Source of the DNA: Nyssa sinensis
Taxonomy: Eukaryota; Streptophyta; Magnoliopsida; Cornales; Nyssaceae
Length of the DNA: 64,000 nucleotides
Direction: 5' to 3'
Assembly: GCA_008638375.1 (NCBI GenBank)
Contig: CM018052.1
Location: 10,838,006 to 10,902,005, forward strand
Shown here: positions 12,216 to 21,988 of the stretch, in pieces
Position numbering within the stretch: position 1 is the stretch's first letter
Layout: each line of letters starts with the position of its first letter
Position numbers and translations under genes: made by a program
The notes under the pieces: generated by a model
What the model was told of the DNA's origin: nothing
Seen by the model: the letters and a program-made list of their open reading frames with translations, nothing else
The model's database searches: none

Positions 12216-12783
12216 CAAGTGCTACAGGTCCAAAGTTCCAGAAGTGATTTTGGGAATCTTGTTCATTTGAAATTTGAAACTTTCTTAGCTTTGAAAGATG
12301 GAAAATAATACTTTTCAAATTCATGATATCTAGAACATGGACAAACTACGGGCCACCATATATGCCGGAAAGTACGTCAAGAAAAAAAGCTTTAACAGCA
12401 TAATTCATTTCTATGCTATAAAATATGTCATCCACGCTATTGTTCGTGGACCGATATATTTGACAAGTCAAGATTCGAAAAGTCATTTAAGGTATCCTTT
12501 TCAAATTTAACTTGTTAAAGTAGTATTTCATGATTCATGTTTATTTTCAAACTTAACTTGTTAAAATAGTATTTTATGACTCATATTTGTTCACATTTTT
12601 ATTTAAATAAAATATAGTTATTAATTATTTTTACATAAATTATTTTTTAAAAATTATTTTATCGATTAACGATTCTGACACTATTCTAAACAAAAGATAT
12701 TATTCAAACTTGTTATTTTACTTGTCTTGATCAAACACGAAAACAATACTTATCTTAAGTATAGAACATCATCTACAATTGGC
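12214..12783. other. Upstream region of the BBE-like gene
   Basis: AT-rich, no ORF. Two near-identical stretches of about 35 bp (around 12500-12535 and 12542-12578, 'aacttgttaaa.tagtattt') form a short direct repeat. A 16-bp segment at 12215-12230 is the reverse complement of part of the repeat unit at 340-575. This region presumably holds the gene's promoter elements, which I cannot resolve. Confidence 0.5.
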
Positions 12784-12790
12784 TATAAAT
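12784..12790 (+). promoter_or_regulatory. TATA box of the BBE-like gene
   Basis: TATAAAT, 56 bp before the ATG at 12846, which leaves room for a 5' leader of about 25-30 nt. It is the only good TATA motif in a suitable position. Confidence 0.6.
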
Positions 12791-12845
12791 AAGTGATTAT
12801 ACATTTGGCATTTATCATTGGGAAGATATAATTGCTTGCACAAAT

Positions 12846-14432
12846 ATGGGGATTTCAACCTCTGCTATTCTTCCATGGCCTTTCATCCTTTTTGTCTCAG
12901 TTTCATTTGCAACTTCTAGTTCAGTTTATGATAACTTTTTGAAATGCTTCTCCTTCCAAACAAATCTTTCTAACCCCATTTCCCAAGTAATATTCTCTAA
13001 AAACAACCCTGCATATACCTCTATCCTGCAATCTTCTGCACAAAACCTCAGATTCTTAACCCCTTCAACTCCGGAACCACAACTTATCGTTACCCCAGTT
13101 CATGAATCTCACATCCAAGCTGCTGTAGTTTGTTCTAAGGAACATGGCCTGCAAATACGGGTTCGAAGTGGTGGCCATGACTATGAAGGCCTTTCTTATG
13201 TCTCTGATGTACCATTTGTCATAGTTGATCTTGCAAACCTTCGATCCATCAGAGTTGATATTGAGAATGAGAGTACTTGGGTTGAGTGCGGTGCAACCCT
13301 AGGAGAACTATATTATAGAATTGCTGAGAAAAGTAAGGTGTATGGCTTCCCAGCTGGAAGTTGTTCCACTATGGGTGTCGGGGGACATTTTGGTGGAGGT
13401 GGATTTGGTACCATATTCAGAAAATATGGCCTAGCTGTGGATAATATTATTGATGCCCGGATAATTGACGTTAATGGCAGAATTCTCAGCAGAAAATCCA
13501 TGGGTGAAGAATTATTCTGGGCTATCAGAGGAGGAGGTGGAGCAAGCTTTGGAGTCATTCTTTCATGGAAAATAAAGTTGGTTCCTGTTCCATCGACCGT
13601 GACAACTTTTGAAGTTTCAAAGACTTTGGAACAAGGTGCAACCAAGCTCCTATACAAGTGGCAAACCATAGCAGATAAACTCCATGAAGACCTGTTCCTC
13701 CACGTCACAATAGGAGTTGTTAATGCAAATGATCAATATGCAAACAAAACAGTAAGCGTTTCATTTGGAGCGTTGTTTCTTGGGGGTGTTGACAAACTCC
13801 TCCCTCTGGTGCAAGAGAGTTTCCCTGAATTGGGTCTGAAGCGTGAGGACTGCACGGAGATGAGTTGGATTGAGTCTGTCCTTTCCTTCGCCGGCTTCTC
13901 AATCCAGGGACCCTATAATGTTTTGCTTAACCGGACACAATCCAAGAGCTTTTATAAGGCGAAATCAGACTACGTGAAGGAGCCAATTTCGGAAAGTGGG
14001 TTGCAAGGCTTGTGGAAAATATTACTAGAAGATGAGGGAGCCTTTATGATCTTCACACCTTACGGTGGAAGGATGAGTGAGATTTCAGATTCTGCAACTC
14101 CCTTCCCTCATAGAAGTGGAAACATTTACAAAATTCAGTACTCGGTTTCTTGGGAAGTGGACAACGAATCAAAGAATCATATATCATGGATTAGAAAGCT
14201 GTATGCCTACATGACACCTTATGTTTCAAAGTTCCCAAGAGCTGCTTATTTCAATTATAGGGATCTTGACCTGGGAAGGAACAACAAGGGCAACACAAGC
14301 TACGCACAAGCAAGTGTTTGGGGTTTGAAGTATTTCAAGAATAACTTGAAGCGACTAGCATATATAAAGAAAAAAGTCGATCCAGAAAACTTCTTTAGGA
14401 ACGAACAAAGCATTCCATTTCCACCGTTTTAA
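12846..14432 (+). CDS. Berberine-bridge-enzyme-like FAD-linked oxidase
   Basis: Intact intronless 528-residue frame, the usual length for this family. Residues 1-26 form a hydrophobic secretory signal, so the protein probably enters the ER and apoplast or vacuole. An FAD_binding_4 (PCMH-type) domain spans about 75-250 and a C-terminal BBE domain about 465-525. Both flavin-attachment residues are present: His111 in RSGGHDYEG and Cys173 in AGSCSTMGVGG, predicting bicovalent FAD. Cys34 and Cys96 are placed for the family disulfide. Sequons occur at Asn141, 300, 362, 440 and 483. Around 428-432 it reads YKIQY, with Lys429 and Gln431 in the positions found in Arabidopsis BBE-like monolignol or sugar oxidases, rather than the catalytic Glu of true reticuline oxidase. 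I therefore call it BBE-like, not berberine bridge enzyme. The substrate cannot be told. No metabolic neighbours occur. Confidence 0.95.
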   Translation: MGISTSAILPWPFILFVSVSFATSSSVYDNFLKCFSFQTNLSNPISQVIFSKNNPAYTSILQSSAQNLRFLTPSTPEPQLIVTPVHESHIQAAVVCSKEHGLQIRVRSGGHDYEGLSYVSDVPFVIVDLANLRSIRVDIENESTWVECGATLGELYYRIAEKSKVYGFPAGSCSTMGVGGHFGGGGFGTIFRKYGLAVDNIIDARIIDVNGRILSRKSMGEELFWAIRGGGGASFGVILSWKIKLVPVPSTVTTFEVSKTLEQGATKLLYKWQTIADKLHEDLFLHVTIGVVNANDQYANKTVSVSFGALFLGGVDKLLPLVQESFPELGLKREDCTEMSWIESVLSFAGFSIQGPYNVLLNRTQSKSFYKAKSDYVKEPISESGLQGLWKILLEDEGAFMIFTPYGGRMSEISDSATPFPHRSGNIYKIQYSVSWEVDNESKNHISWIRKLYAYMTPYVSKFPRAAYFNYRDLDLGRNNKGNTSYAQASVWGLKYFKNNLKRLAYIKKKVDPENFFRNEQSIPFPPF

Positions 14433-14495
14433 TGACCAGAAAAACAAGGGAACTCTATATAGATAGGTAGCAATGGCCTGGCCCAATAATCAATC

Positions 14496-14501
14496 AATAA
14501 A
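14496..14501 (+). terminator. Poly(A) signal of the BBE-like gene
   Basis: AATAAA, 64 bp after the TAA stop, with T-rich sequence (tttgttatgttt) downstream. Confidence 0.6.
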
Positions 14502-16069
14502 TTCTTGGGGACCGCATTTGTTATGTTTATGAATAAGAAAAGAGGTATTTTTGGGTTTGTTTAATATATCACGTGTATATGCATACTTTTAATAATATTT
14601 TATCATATATATTATGTCTTATTATAAAAGATAAATTATATTACACATAATCAAATATTATTAAAAATGCACATTACTATCTCACTGTATCAAACCCATT
14701 CAACAATTTTCCACGAGAAAATGTTGTGAAAAACAGCTGTTCTGTCGGTTGTTCAATTATTTTATCATGCTAAACTTCACATGTACCACTTCCTATTTGG
14801 GGAGGGAAAAAAAATCACATATGCAACATTTTAAAAATATTGTTAATCTTTTTGTAGAATCAATAAAAAGAACCCAAGCATGTAAAACCAAGTGTTGTTC
14901 CGCTATAACGAGAAATAAAAGTATAAAATTATCTTCTAGTTCAAGTATTTTAGTATTATAGAATCAAGTCCACATTTTATTTTTTAGATCAAAAAGTCCT
15001 TATAGAGATTTTCAAAATGTTACATTCATAAAAATGGGAACATTTTCTTAAAAGACACAACAAAATTTGATTTCAAAAACAAAAAGAAAAAACAACAACA
15101 AATATGGGGTTTCCAATTTTATAGGATAAAAAATAAAATCAAAACTTGTATCACTCAAAAAATACTTATTGTCAAAAAATATGAATTTTTATTTGTTAAC
15201 AAATAGATTTAAAGTAGAGAAAGGAAAAATAAAATATTACTTTTCTTAAGTGATAAGGAATTTGAGTTAGGGTACAATTTTACTTTTTTGGACCCTAACT
15301 CAATAGGATATGAACGTAAGGTAAAAAAAGTACTGCAAAAATCATAACTAAAATGCAGAACATAATTACTATAAAAATTTAAATTTAAAACATAATATGT
15401 AAGATAATATCTTAATTGGGGTTCATTGAAAAAAAAATCAAAAAACAAAACATAAAATGAAAATGCAAGAATAAAAAAAGAAAACGAAAAATAGAGAACA
15501 AAAACAATCAAAAAACTTATTTAACGAATAATAAAACAAAAAAATCTAAAAAGAAAATACCTCTTATGAAAAAAAATTGAGCATCAACAGCCTATATGAT
15601 GAAAATTGACGACGACTAATGGTGATACAATATTAAAAAAAAAAATGCAATTCAACGAAAGGGGATGATAGTGTATGATAAGAATTCCATTTGATTGATA
15701 GTAATAATCATATGAAATTATCTCTATATGCAGTAACATAATTCAAAAATAAGAAATAAAAAATTATTCCATATTGGATATACTTAAAAATCTTATCAAC
15801 AATAACTTAAACAAAATTCAAAATTTAAATAGAAAGCAAATTATTCCATAACGGATAATATTAAAAAGATCTTTCTAAAACTACCGGAATCACCAAATCA
15901 TTCCAAAAAAAATAGAAAACACTACTAAAAGGATATGTTAGTAAACAAAATATATAAAATTTAATGTCATGTAGGATTGGTGGACCTACTTATAAATAAG
16001 TAATTAATACATAATTTTTATATCAAAATATAACTTATCATGTATTTATCAATAATTAAATGACTATAC

Positions 16070-16072
<3 letters not shown>
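14502..16072. other. AT-rich intergenic DNA
   Basis: No domain-bearing frame on either strand. Long A-rich runs (15000-15900) give short low-complexity frames on the minus strand only. Nothing recognised. Confidence 0.6.

Positions 16073-16110
<38 letters not shown>
16073..16110. repeat. (AT)n microsatellite
   Basis: About 19 uninterrupted AT units. Confidence 0.95.
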
Positions 16111-16112
<2 letters not shown>

Positions 16113-16753
16113 TAATTAACTCTAAAATGGTCCGTAGAGTGCAGACTACTCCTTTATTGAATAAAAAAACACAAGTGAGAACATATTCTTGCATGAACCG
16201 CAACATAACTTTATTAAACCCAAGCTCCATCGTGTACAAATTAAAAACCGCTATCCAATTTACGGCCAAATCACATACGACATAACTTCTATATATATCA
16301 AGTATAAAATTTGAAAACTGTACTACTATTTGGCTTAAATAATTCTAAATGCGGAATTTTAAGTGGATTGAACTTTGATAAATTATTAAACTTGTTTGAT
16401 GATTTAGCAACCGTTGGGAAGAAGGGAATTACCCTTCGATCTGTTTGAATTCCACTAAGACCGGGGACTTCGATACATGATTCCAATAATATGAATGTGA
16501 CTTTGAATGTAATTACAAAGATTAGGAACTACCAATTGTAATTTGGTGGTGGTGGTACGCAAAACAGATGAAAGAAAGATAGTGAAACTATAGCTATATA
16601 GGACTAGTCTTACGGCTACAGTAGGTTAGGCTATGCTAAAGCTATCCTGAGGACAGAAATATCGATTGATGCAGGATCCTAAACCTTTTTTCAATTCATT
16701 TATTTATAGGCATCATTGGAAAGTCATTTATGCCCATGCGTTGTTTTGATCTA
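16111..16753. other. Intergenic DNA
   Basis: Short frames on the minus strand (for example 16298-16486) show no recognisable domain. Nothing identified. Confidence 0.5.
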
Positions 16754-16936
16754 GAAATCTAATTTATCGCTGAGATGAACTGTTATCCTGCAAGAGAAAA
16801 AGTGAGCAGATCCTTGGACACTGGCTAAGATTCTCCAACTGTCAGAAATCTAATTTATCGCTGAGATGAACTATTATCCTGCAAGAGAAAAAGTGAGAAG
16901 ATCCTTGGACACTCGCTAAGGATTCTCCAACTGTCA
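16754..16936. repeat. 91-bp tandem duplication, two units
   Basis: Units 16754-16844 and 16845-16936 both start gaaatctaatttatcg and end ttctccaactgtca. They differ at a few positions and one indel, so the duplication is fairly recent. The following 'agttggagaa' is complementary to the unit end (ttctccaact). Confidence 0.9.
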
Positions 16937-17378
16937 AGTTGGAGAACGGTGATAAGGGATTAATGGCAATAGACTCAGTTTAGTCAGGATCCTAACTCGG
17001 ATTTCAAGAAAATAGGATCATTAAGATCTTAATTAGAAAATAATTTAACTAATCATCTCGGTCAAATATATTAAAAATGTTACAACCCGCAACATGAAAA
17101 TGCAACCTAGTACGGGATGAATAGGTTGTTTTAAGTTCTTTTGTTTAAATTTAAAAAAAAAAAAATTCCCCTTAATATTTTAGCAAAATAAGTCAATCAA
17201 AATAATAAACAAAATAGATAAAGGTAAAGAACGCATTGAGAATTTATAGTGGTTCGCCTAAGGAATTTAGTCTATGTCTACTCTTCGGTGATGTTACCTG
17301 ATCTCCTTGCCGGAAATCCACTAAAGTTATTGTTGGGGTAATAGCTCTACCTCGTTAAAACCAATAAACATTACACAA
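16937..17378 (-). mobile_element. Copia-like LTR debris, left of the gene-less LTR element
   Basis: No ORF. It holds a stretch (17080-17130) reminiscent of the plant SIRE/copia LTR text also seen at 27820-27870 (a 'cctag..ggg.tgaatagg' core). It appears to be the target into which the element at 17379-19923 inserted, continuing at 19924. The assignment rests on weak similarity. Confidence 0.35.
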
Positions 17379-17619
17379 TTAAAGGACTACATTTTTATTA
17401 TACTGAATTTATCTCAAAGCTATACAAAAAATCTCCTTATATAAGAGGGTACTGAGGTTGAACATAGAAAGCGTAAATAAATGAAACAAATTATGGAACC
17501 CTAATCCCACTAGCATTACACAATTATATGTGGCGGCTAACCCTAACCCTAATATCACAATAATATATAGGCGGCTAACCCTAACCCTAATATAACCCTA
17601 ATATATTATACTTCTAACA
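17379..17619 (-). repeat. 3' LTR of the gene-less element (5'-truncated)
   Basis: About 190 bp match the right LTR from 'aaaggacta' to 'taaca'. An internal duplication gives two blocks of ggcggctaaccctaaccc, so this copy has extra telomere-like CCCTAAC words. A TATA-like 'cttatataaga' is shared with the right copy. Confidence 0.7.
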
Positions 17620-19652
17620 CCCCCTCTCAAACTCAAGGTGGGAGGCAGACCAACTTGAGTTTGCAAACAAAAGCTGGATGGAGACTGGTACTGCGGCTGA
17701 GACGGAATCAGTACTGCGGCTTGCTGAGACGGTGGAACCTGATGATGGGGCTGCGGTCATGGCTGTGACTGACACAGAACCGCGACTTGCTGAGGCGGAA
17801 CAAGAGCTGTAGCTGAGAAACGGTGGAACCGACTACAATGATGACTGAACTGCTTGGGGAAGTAGACAGAGGAAAAAACAGCGGCGGAGACTGAACGGAA
17901 GAAAAGCAAAGAGAACAAGTGAGTAAAGCAAAGAGCAGAGGCGAAACAAAGAAGGAGCAGCAGGAAAACGGTGTGGACCAGAGGAGCAGAAAGAATAAAG
18001 AACCAAGAACAGAAACGGCGTGGACTAGAGCGACGACTGGAATCAGAAAAAATAAAGAAAAGGAACAGCAGAGACACAATAGAGAAAATGAAGAATAAAG
18101 AAAGAATAAGAGGGAACGTTGGAACAGAAAAATCAGAAATCAGAGCAAGAAAAACATAGGAAAAAGGAGTAGAACAGAGCAGCGCAGAGAGAAGAAGAAA
18201 ACAGACCAAAGTGACGCTGGGCCGAACAGAAACAGGGAAAGAAAGCAGCAGAGAAAAACAAACAAAAAAGAGGCGGCTGGCTAAAACAGAAAGAAAAAGG
18301 GAGAACGGCTAAAACAGAGGAATCGGTGCAGCAGCTAGGCAAAGAAAGAAAAATTAAAAAAGGTAGAAAAATAAAAGCAGGCGGCGTGGCTGAGCGGAAA
18401 AGGAAGAAAAGAAAGAACCAACAATGAGAATAGATCAATACAAAAAATCATAGTAGTAGAGAACAAATAAGCGGGCAACAAAATCGCAGCTCGAGGCGGT
18501 GGGTAGATGATGACAAAACTGAAACAGCTTGAGATGATAAGCACGAGGATGACAGAGGCAGTGAACTGTTTGATGGCCAAAACCAAAAAGTCCCATTGTA
18601 GTTTGAGAGAAATAGAGCTCTATTCAAGGAGCTGCTCAGTTTCGATGAAGCAGAAGCAGCTAACCCTCAATGGGGGGTTTCTACTGAGACAGAGAGTCTG
18701 ATTTTGGTGATGGTGAAAGAACCAGCAACAGAACCAATGGGGCTAGAAAATCAGACATGATGTTGCTGCTTGACGATGGCTGGCATTGCCTTCTTCTTCT
18801 TACTAACGGATGGAAAGAGAACAAACCGATTCACCCACCAATAAATCAAGCAAATAGCGACTGAGAAAAGGGGCCAAAGAAACAAGCGGCTGGAATAAAA
18901 AGAATGCAGCGGCGTGGCTTGGAGATCAAGCGGCAGAAAACAAAAAAAAAAAAGAAGAAGAAAGCTTGCGGCAGATGAAGACAAAGCAAAAGAGAGCAGG
19001 GGCGCGGCTTGGGAGATCGTGAGAAGCAGTTGGGCAGAAGAAAAATAAAAATTAAAAAATAAAAAAGAAAAGCCAAGCGGTGCTGGGCGCAGAAGCTGAC
19101 CAGAAGAAAAAAAAGTCAAAAAGGCGGCTGCTAGGCAATTGGAAACTGTGACAGAAAGGGAAAAGGAGAAAAGATTCAGTGGTTGCTGTTCGTGTTGCAG
19201 GACTGCATTGCGGGCTGCGACCAGTATTTAACGCAAGAAAAAAGAGAAAAAAATGGAAGAGGAAGCGGCTGAAGAAAACAGAGGAGAGGCGGCTGAAAAT
19301 AAGCGGCTGAAGTAGAGAAAGATGAGAAAGGTCAAAAGAGGCTGGCTAGGGCGCATAAGGCTAAGCAGCGGCTGGGCAGAGAAACGGCTGGGCGCAAGCA
19401 AAATAAAAAAGAGACCAGAAAAGGAACCAAAGAGAGAAGCGACGCTAATCAGGGAAAACTAGTGACAAAAGAAAAAAGAAGCAGATAACGGCTGATGTTG
19501 GGGCCTTTATTGTAAGCAAAAATTCAGAAGTACAGAGAGAGGGTGTAGAGAGAAAAATAGAAACAGAAGGGAACGACTGAACAGAAGGGAAAGAAATAGA
19601 AACAGAGAGGTTGCAGAATTAAATCAGAGAGAATCACATCAAGGAAGGAGAG

Positions 19653-19664
19653 GCTCTGATACCA
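19653..19664 (-). other. Primer-binding site, tRNA-iMet type
   Basis: The minus strand reads TGGTATCAGAGC, exactly the plant initiator-tRNA-Met complement, immediately after the LTR end TTAACA. Confidence 0.85.
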
Positions 19665-19923
19665 TGTTAAATTTGGTGGAATAACATAAACAGACAATAG
19701 ATTAAAAAGAAAAAGAAAAGAGATAAAACGGAAAAACCCAAAGGACTATATTTTTATTATACTGAATTTACCTCAAGGCTATACAAGAGATCTCCTTATA
19801 TAAGAGGATACTGAGGTTGAACATAGAAAGCGTAAATAAAAAAAACAAACTATAAAACCCTAATCCCTATATGTGGTGGCTAACCCTAATATATTATAAC
19901 CCTAATATATTATACTTGTAACA
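19665..19923 (-). repeat. 5' LTR of the gene-less element
   Basis: 259 bp, TGTTA...TAACA inverted ends. Shares the TATA-like stretch and the terminal cctaatatattatactt block with the left copy. Confidence 0.75.
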
Positions 19924-20815
19924 AGCAATACTTCTTTAGTACAATACTCTCAGCAGCGATCGGTTTGTCACTCGACAAATCCCTCAAAACTCAAAATGCC
20001 AAAACGAAGTGCAGAAGGAAAATGCTCTATTCACACATTAATAAGAACAAAGAACACATGTGAGAGACAACTTCTTCACAAAGGAGTCTTGAATCATCAA
20101 AGAATTTCACCCCCAATAAGCCTTCGAATCGAAATTGAATGCACAAGAAACTGTTTTTCTCACATTTGCAACAATACTTGATAACCCTAGAAGACACCGA
20201 TGCTTCATCTTTATCGAACAAATCGATTAGAGTCAGAAAAGGAATCACGCGAATCCTAAAATAACAAATTTTGACCCCTTTTTGGTCAATCAAAAAGGTC
20301 CTCCAGGTCAGCTAGTTCCTTCTGGATGTTCTTCAAAATCCTTTGAACAGTACCTCCTAGTCAGCCGGAAAAGTCCTCCCAGTAGCCGGTAGCTTCTAGA
20401 AATCTTCACACTATCAGCTGGTAAGAAACACCCAATTAGCCAATATCTTCAATTTCCTTGAAACCAAATTCTTGTTTGACCTTTCAACATCTTATAATAA
20501 TCTAGACAATGAACAATAGATTATCATTCATATTCTTAAGCACAAATCATGTAGATAAAATATAACACTTAACATAGTAAAAATATTATCCAGAAGTTCA
20601 AATAAAAAAAAAATACATAAAAGTCCTATGGGGTCCACATACCCCCTAATAAAAATTTTATCAAAAAGTAATGTTAAGGGGTCCATATATCCTAATCAAA
20701 TGTGAAGAATGAAGTAAGTTTCATAACTAATAACCAAATGAGAAAAAGTGTAGTGCAAGGGTCGAGAGTCTGAAAAAGAAAGTTCCAAAATCTCTCCCTT
20801 TTGACATCATCAGAC
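19924..20815 (-). mobile_element. Copia-like LTR or leader debris
   Basis: No intact frame. The stretch after 19924 looks like the continuation of 16937-17378 across the inserted element. Around 20300-20420 repeated 'agccgg' words resemble those at 25610-25740, past the solo LTR B, suggesting one disrupted element spans both. Short frames at 20027-20293 and 20692-20877 show no domain. Confidence 0.3.
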
Positions 20816-21894
20816 TCATTGCGGTGGAGATGTAGGCTGAATATTGAGGTGGGCCATGATAGCTTGAAGAGAGTCATTCACAGCTCGAAATTGCATAACA
20901 ATATTATGAGAAAAAAGTCCACCTTTTCCACAATTAAGTTGATCCAAACGAAGAATGACATCAACATTAGATGTATGATCCTCCTCGTCAACACTCACTT
21001 TTTCATCCTCATCTATGGCTTCAACTTCCTCTTTTCTTAGAACATATCCTTTGGCCACTTCCTTCATTGTAGTCAAATTGCTCTCAGTTAAATCCCCTCA
21101 TTTTTTCTCTATCCTTTTCTACCCTAGTGTCAACCCTAAAATGTTAGAATACCTTAGTGAGTTAGTCTCCATAGTGTAAGGATATTCCTCTAGAGAGTTT
21201 GGTCAATGACTCCTTTATGTTTTGGAACATGATGTATGGATGATTCAAACGAGTATCTATCTCAGAGAAATAGAGAATATAACATTGTAAATGAGAGACA
21301 TCATCATAGTTCCATTTTTTGGGGAAGCACATTTACACTCACAAATTTATTAAGGAGATACAAATATGGGTTAAGTTCGGTAAGTATTAAAGAGTCTCTA
21401 CCATTCCTTAGAGTGGTAATTTTTTGATAGACTTCTACTTTATTCTCTACAAGGGTACCAATTTCCTCTCAGGTAAAGAATAATTGTGCCTCTTTATTGG
21501 ATACCTCTACAATTTGTGCTAAATCTTGAAGTCCAATCTCAATGTGAATTCCTTTGACAAATGACTCAATTATTGTGTTTCCATCAACTTCAACTAATTC
21601 CAAGTTATAGTAAATATATCGAACTAACTCAAGATAAATGACTTTTGGTACCTTTAAAATTCCTTTCCAATTAAGATTGGTGAGAGAAGTTTTAAGCCTA
21701 TCGTTGTATTCAGCCGACAACTTTACTTCCTTTCCACTATTGATTTTGCATTGGGAATAATCGCCCCAAGAACTTGTGGCTTCCCCGGATTTGAACAAAT
21801 TAGTATTGTAGCAAGTCAATTTGCTAGGTCCAAAGGCTCTCTTCTTACATTTTGTGCCACTAGGGCCTACACTAACATACTTTATTCTAGGCAT
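20816..21894 (-). pseudogene. Plant transposon protein (Transposase_32-like) relic, copy 1
   Basis: The minus-strand reading starts at ATG 21894 and is open for 141 codons. It continues through frameshifts and stops to a second open stretch (21076-20816) with an acidic C terminus. The order of hydrophobic blocks (WKGILKVPKVIYLELVR near residues 75-95, then a SFVKGIHIEIGLQDLAQIV-type segment) is what I know from the plant family called putative plant transposon protein (Transposase_32). Copy 2 at 30130-31090 shows the later part of the family. The role is unknown; these ORFs travel in LTR elements. The call is from recalled family pattern, not a search. Confidence 0.5.
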
Positions 21895-21988
21895 GCTTTA
21901 AGTAGAAAGAGATAGTTTGATTCTTTGAGAGGAAAGATGAGACTACAACTTTTGTATAAGGAGGATAGGGTTTTGAGAGGACTTAAGG

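Larger units (their letters stand above)
17379..19923 (-). mobile_element. Non-autonomous LTR retrotransposon (LARD-like) without gag or pol
   Basis: Two direct repeats, 17379-17619 and 19665-19923, flank about 2.0 kb. The right repeat starts TGTTAAATTTGG and ends TTGTAACA. On the minus strand an initiator-Met primer site (TGGTATCAGAGC, 19653-19664) adjoins it directly, and a polypurine tract adjoins the left repeat (17620-17634). The element therefore has all the cis signals for reverse transcription, but no domain-coding sequence. The interior is strongly purine-rich on the plus strand and carries many CGGCTG words. Minus-strand frames are Phe/Ser/Leu-rich by composition only. The left LTR lacks roughly the first 75 bp of the right one, and no clean target duplication was found (AGCAA follows the right LTR). 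It would need an autonomous copia element's enzymes. Confidence 0.75.

Noticed and set aside
13313..13902. Minus-strand frames inside the BBE-like gene
   Set aside because: They are shadows of the real plus-strand coding frame.
17540..17600. Interstitial telomere tract
   Set aside because: Only a few CCCTAAC words, inside an LTR; not a real telomeric array.
17708..19119. Several 80-150-codon minus-strand frames, hydrophobic and membrane-like
   Set aside because: The Phe/Leu/Ser content follows from the polypyrimidine strand of the gene-less LTR element; overlapping frames look alike and none has a real motif.
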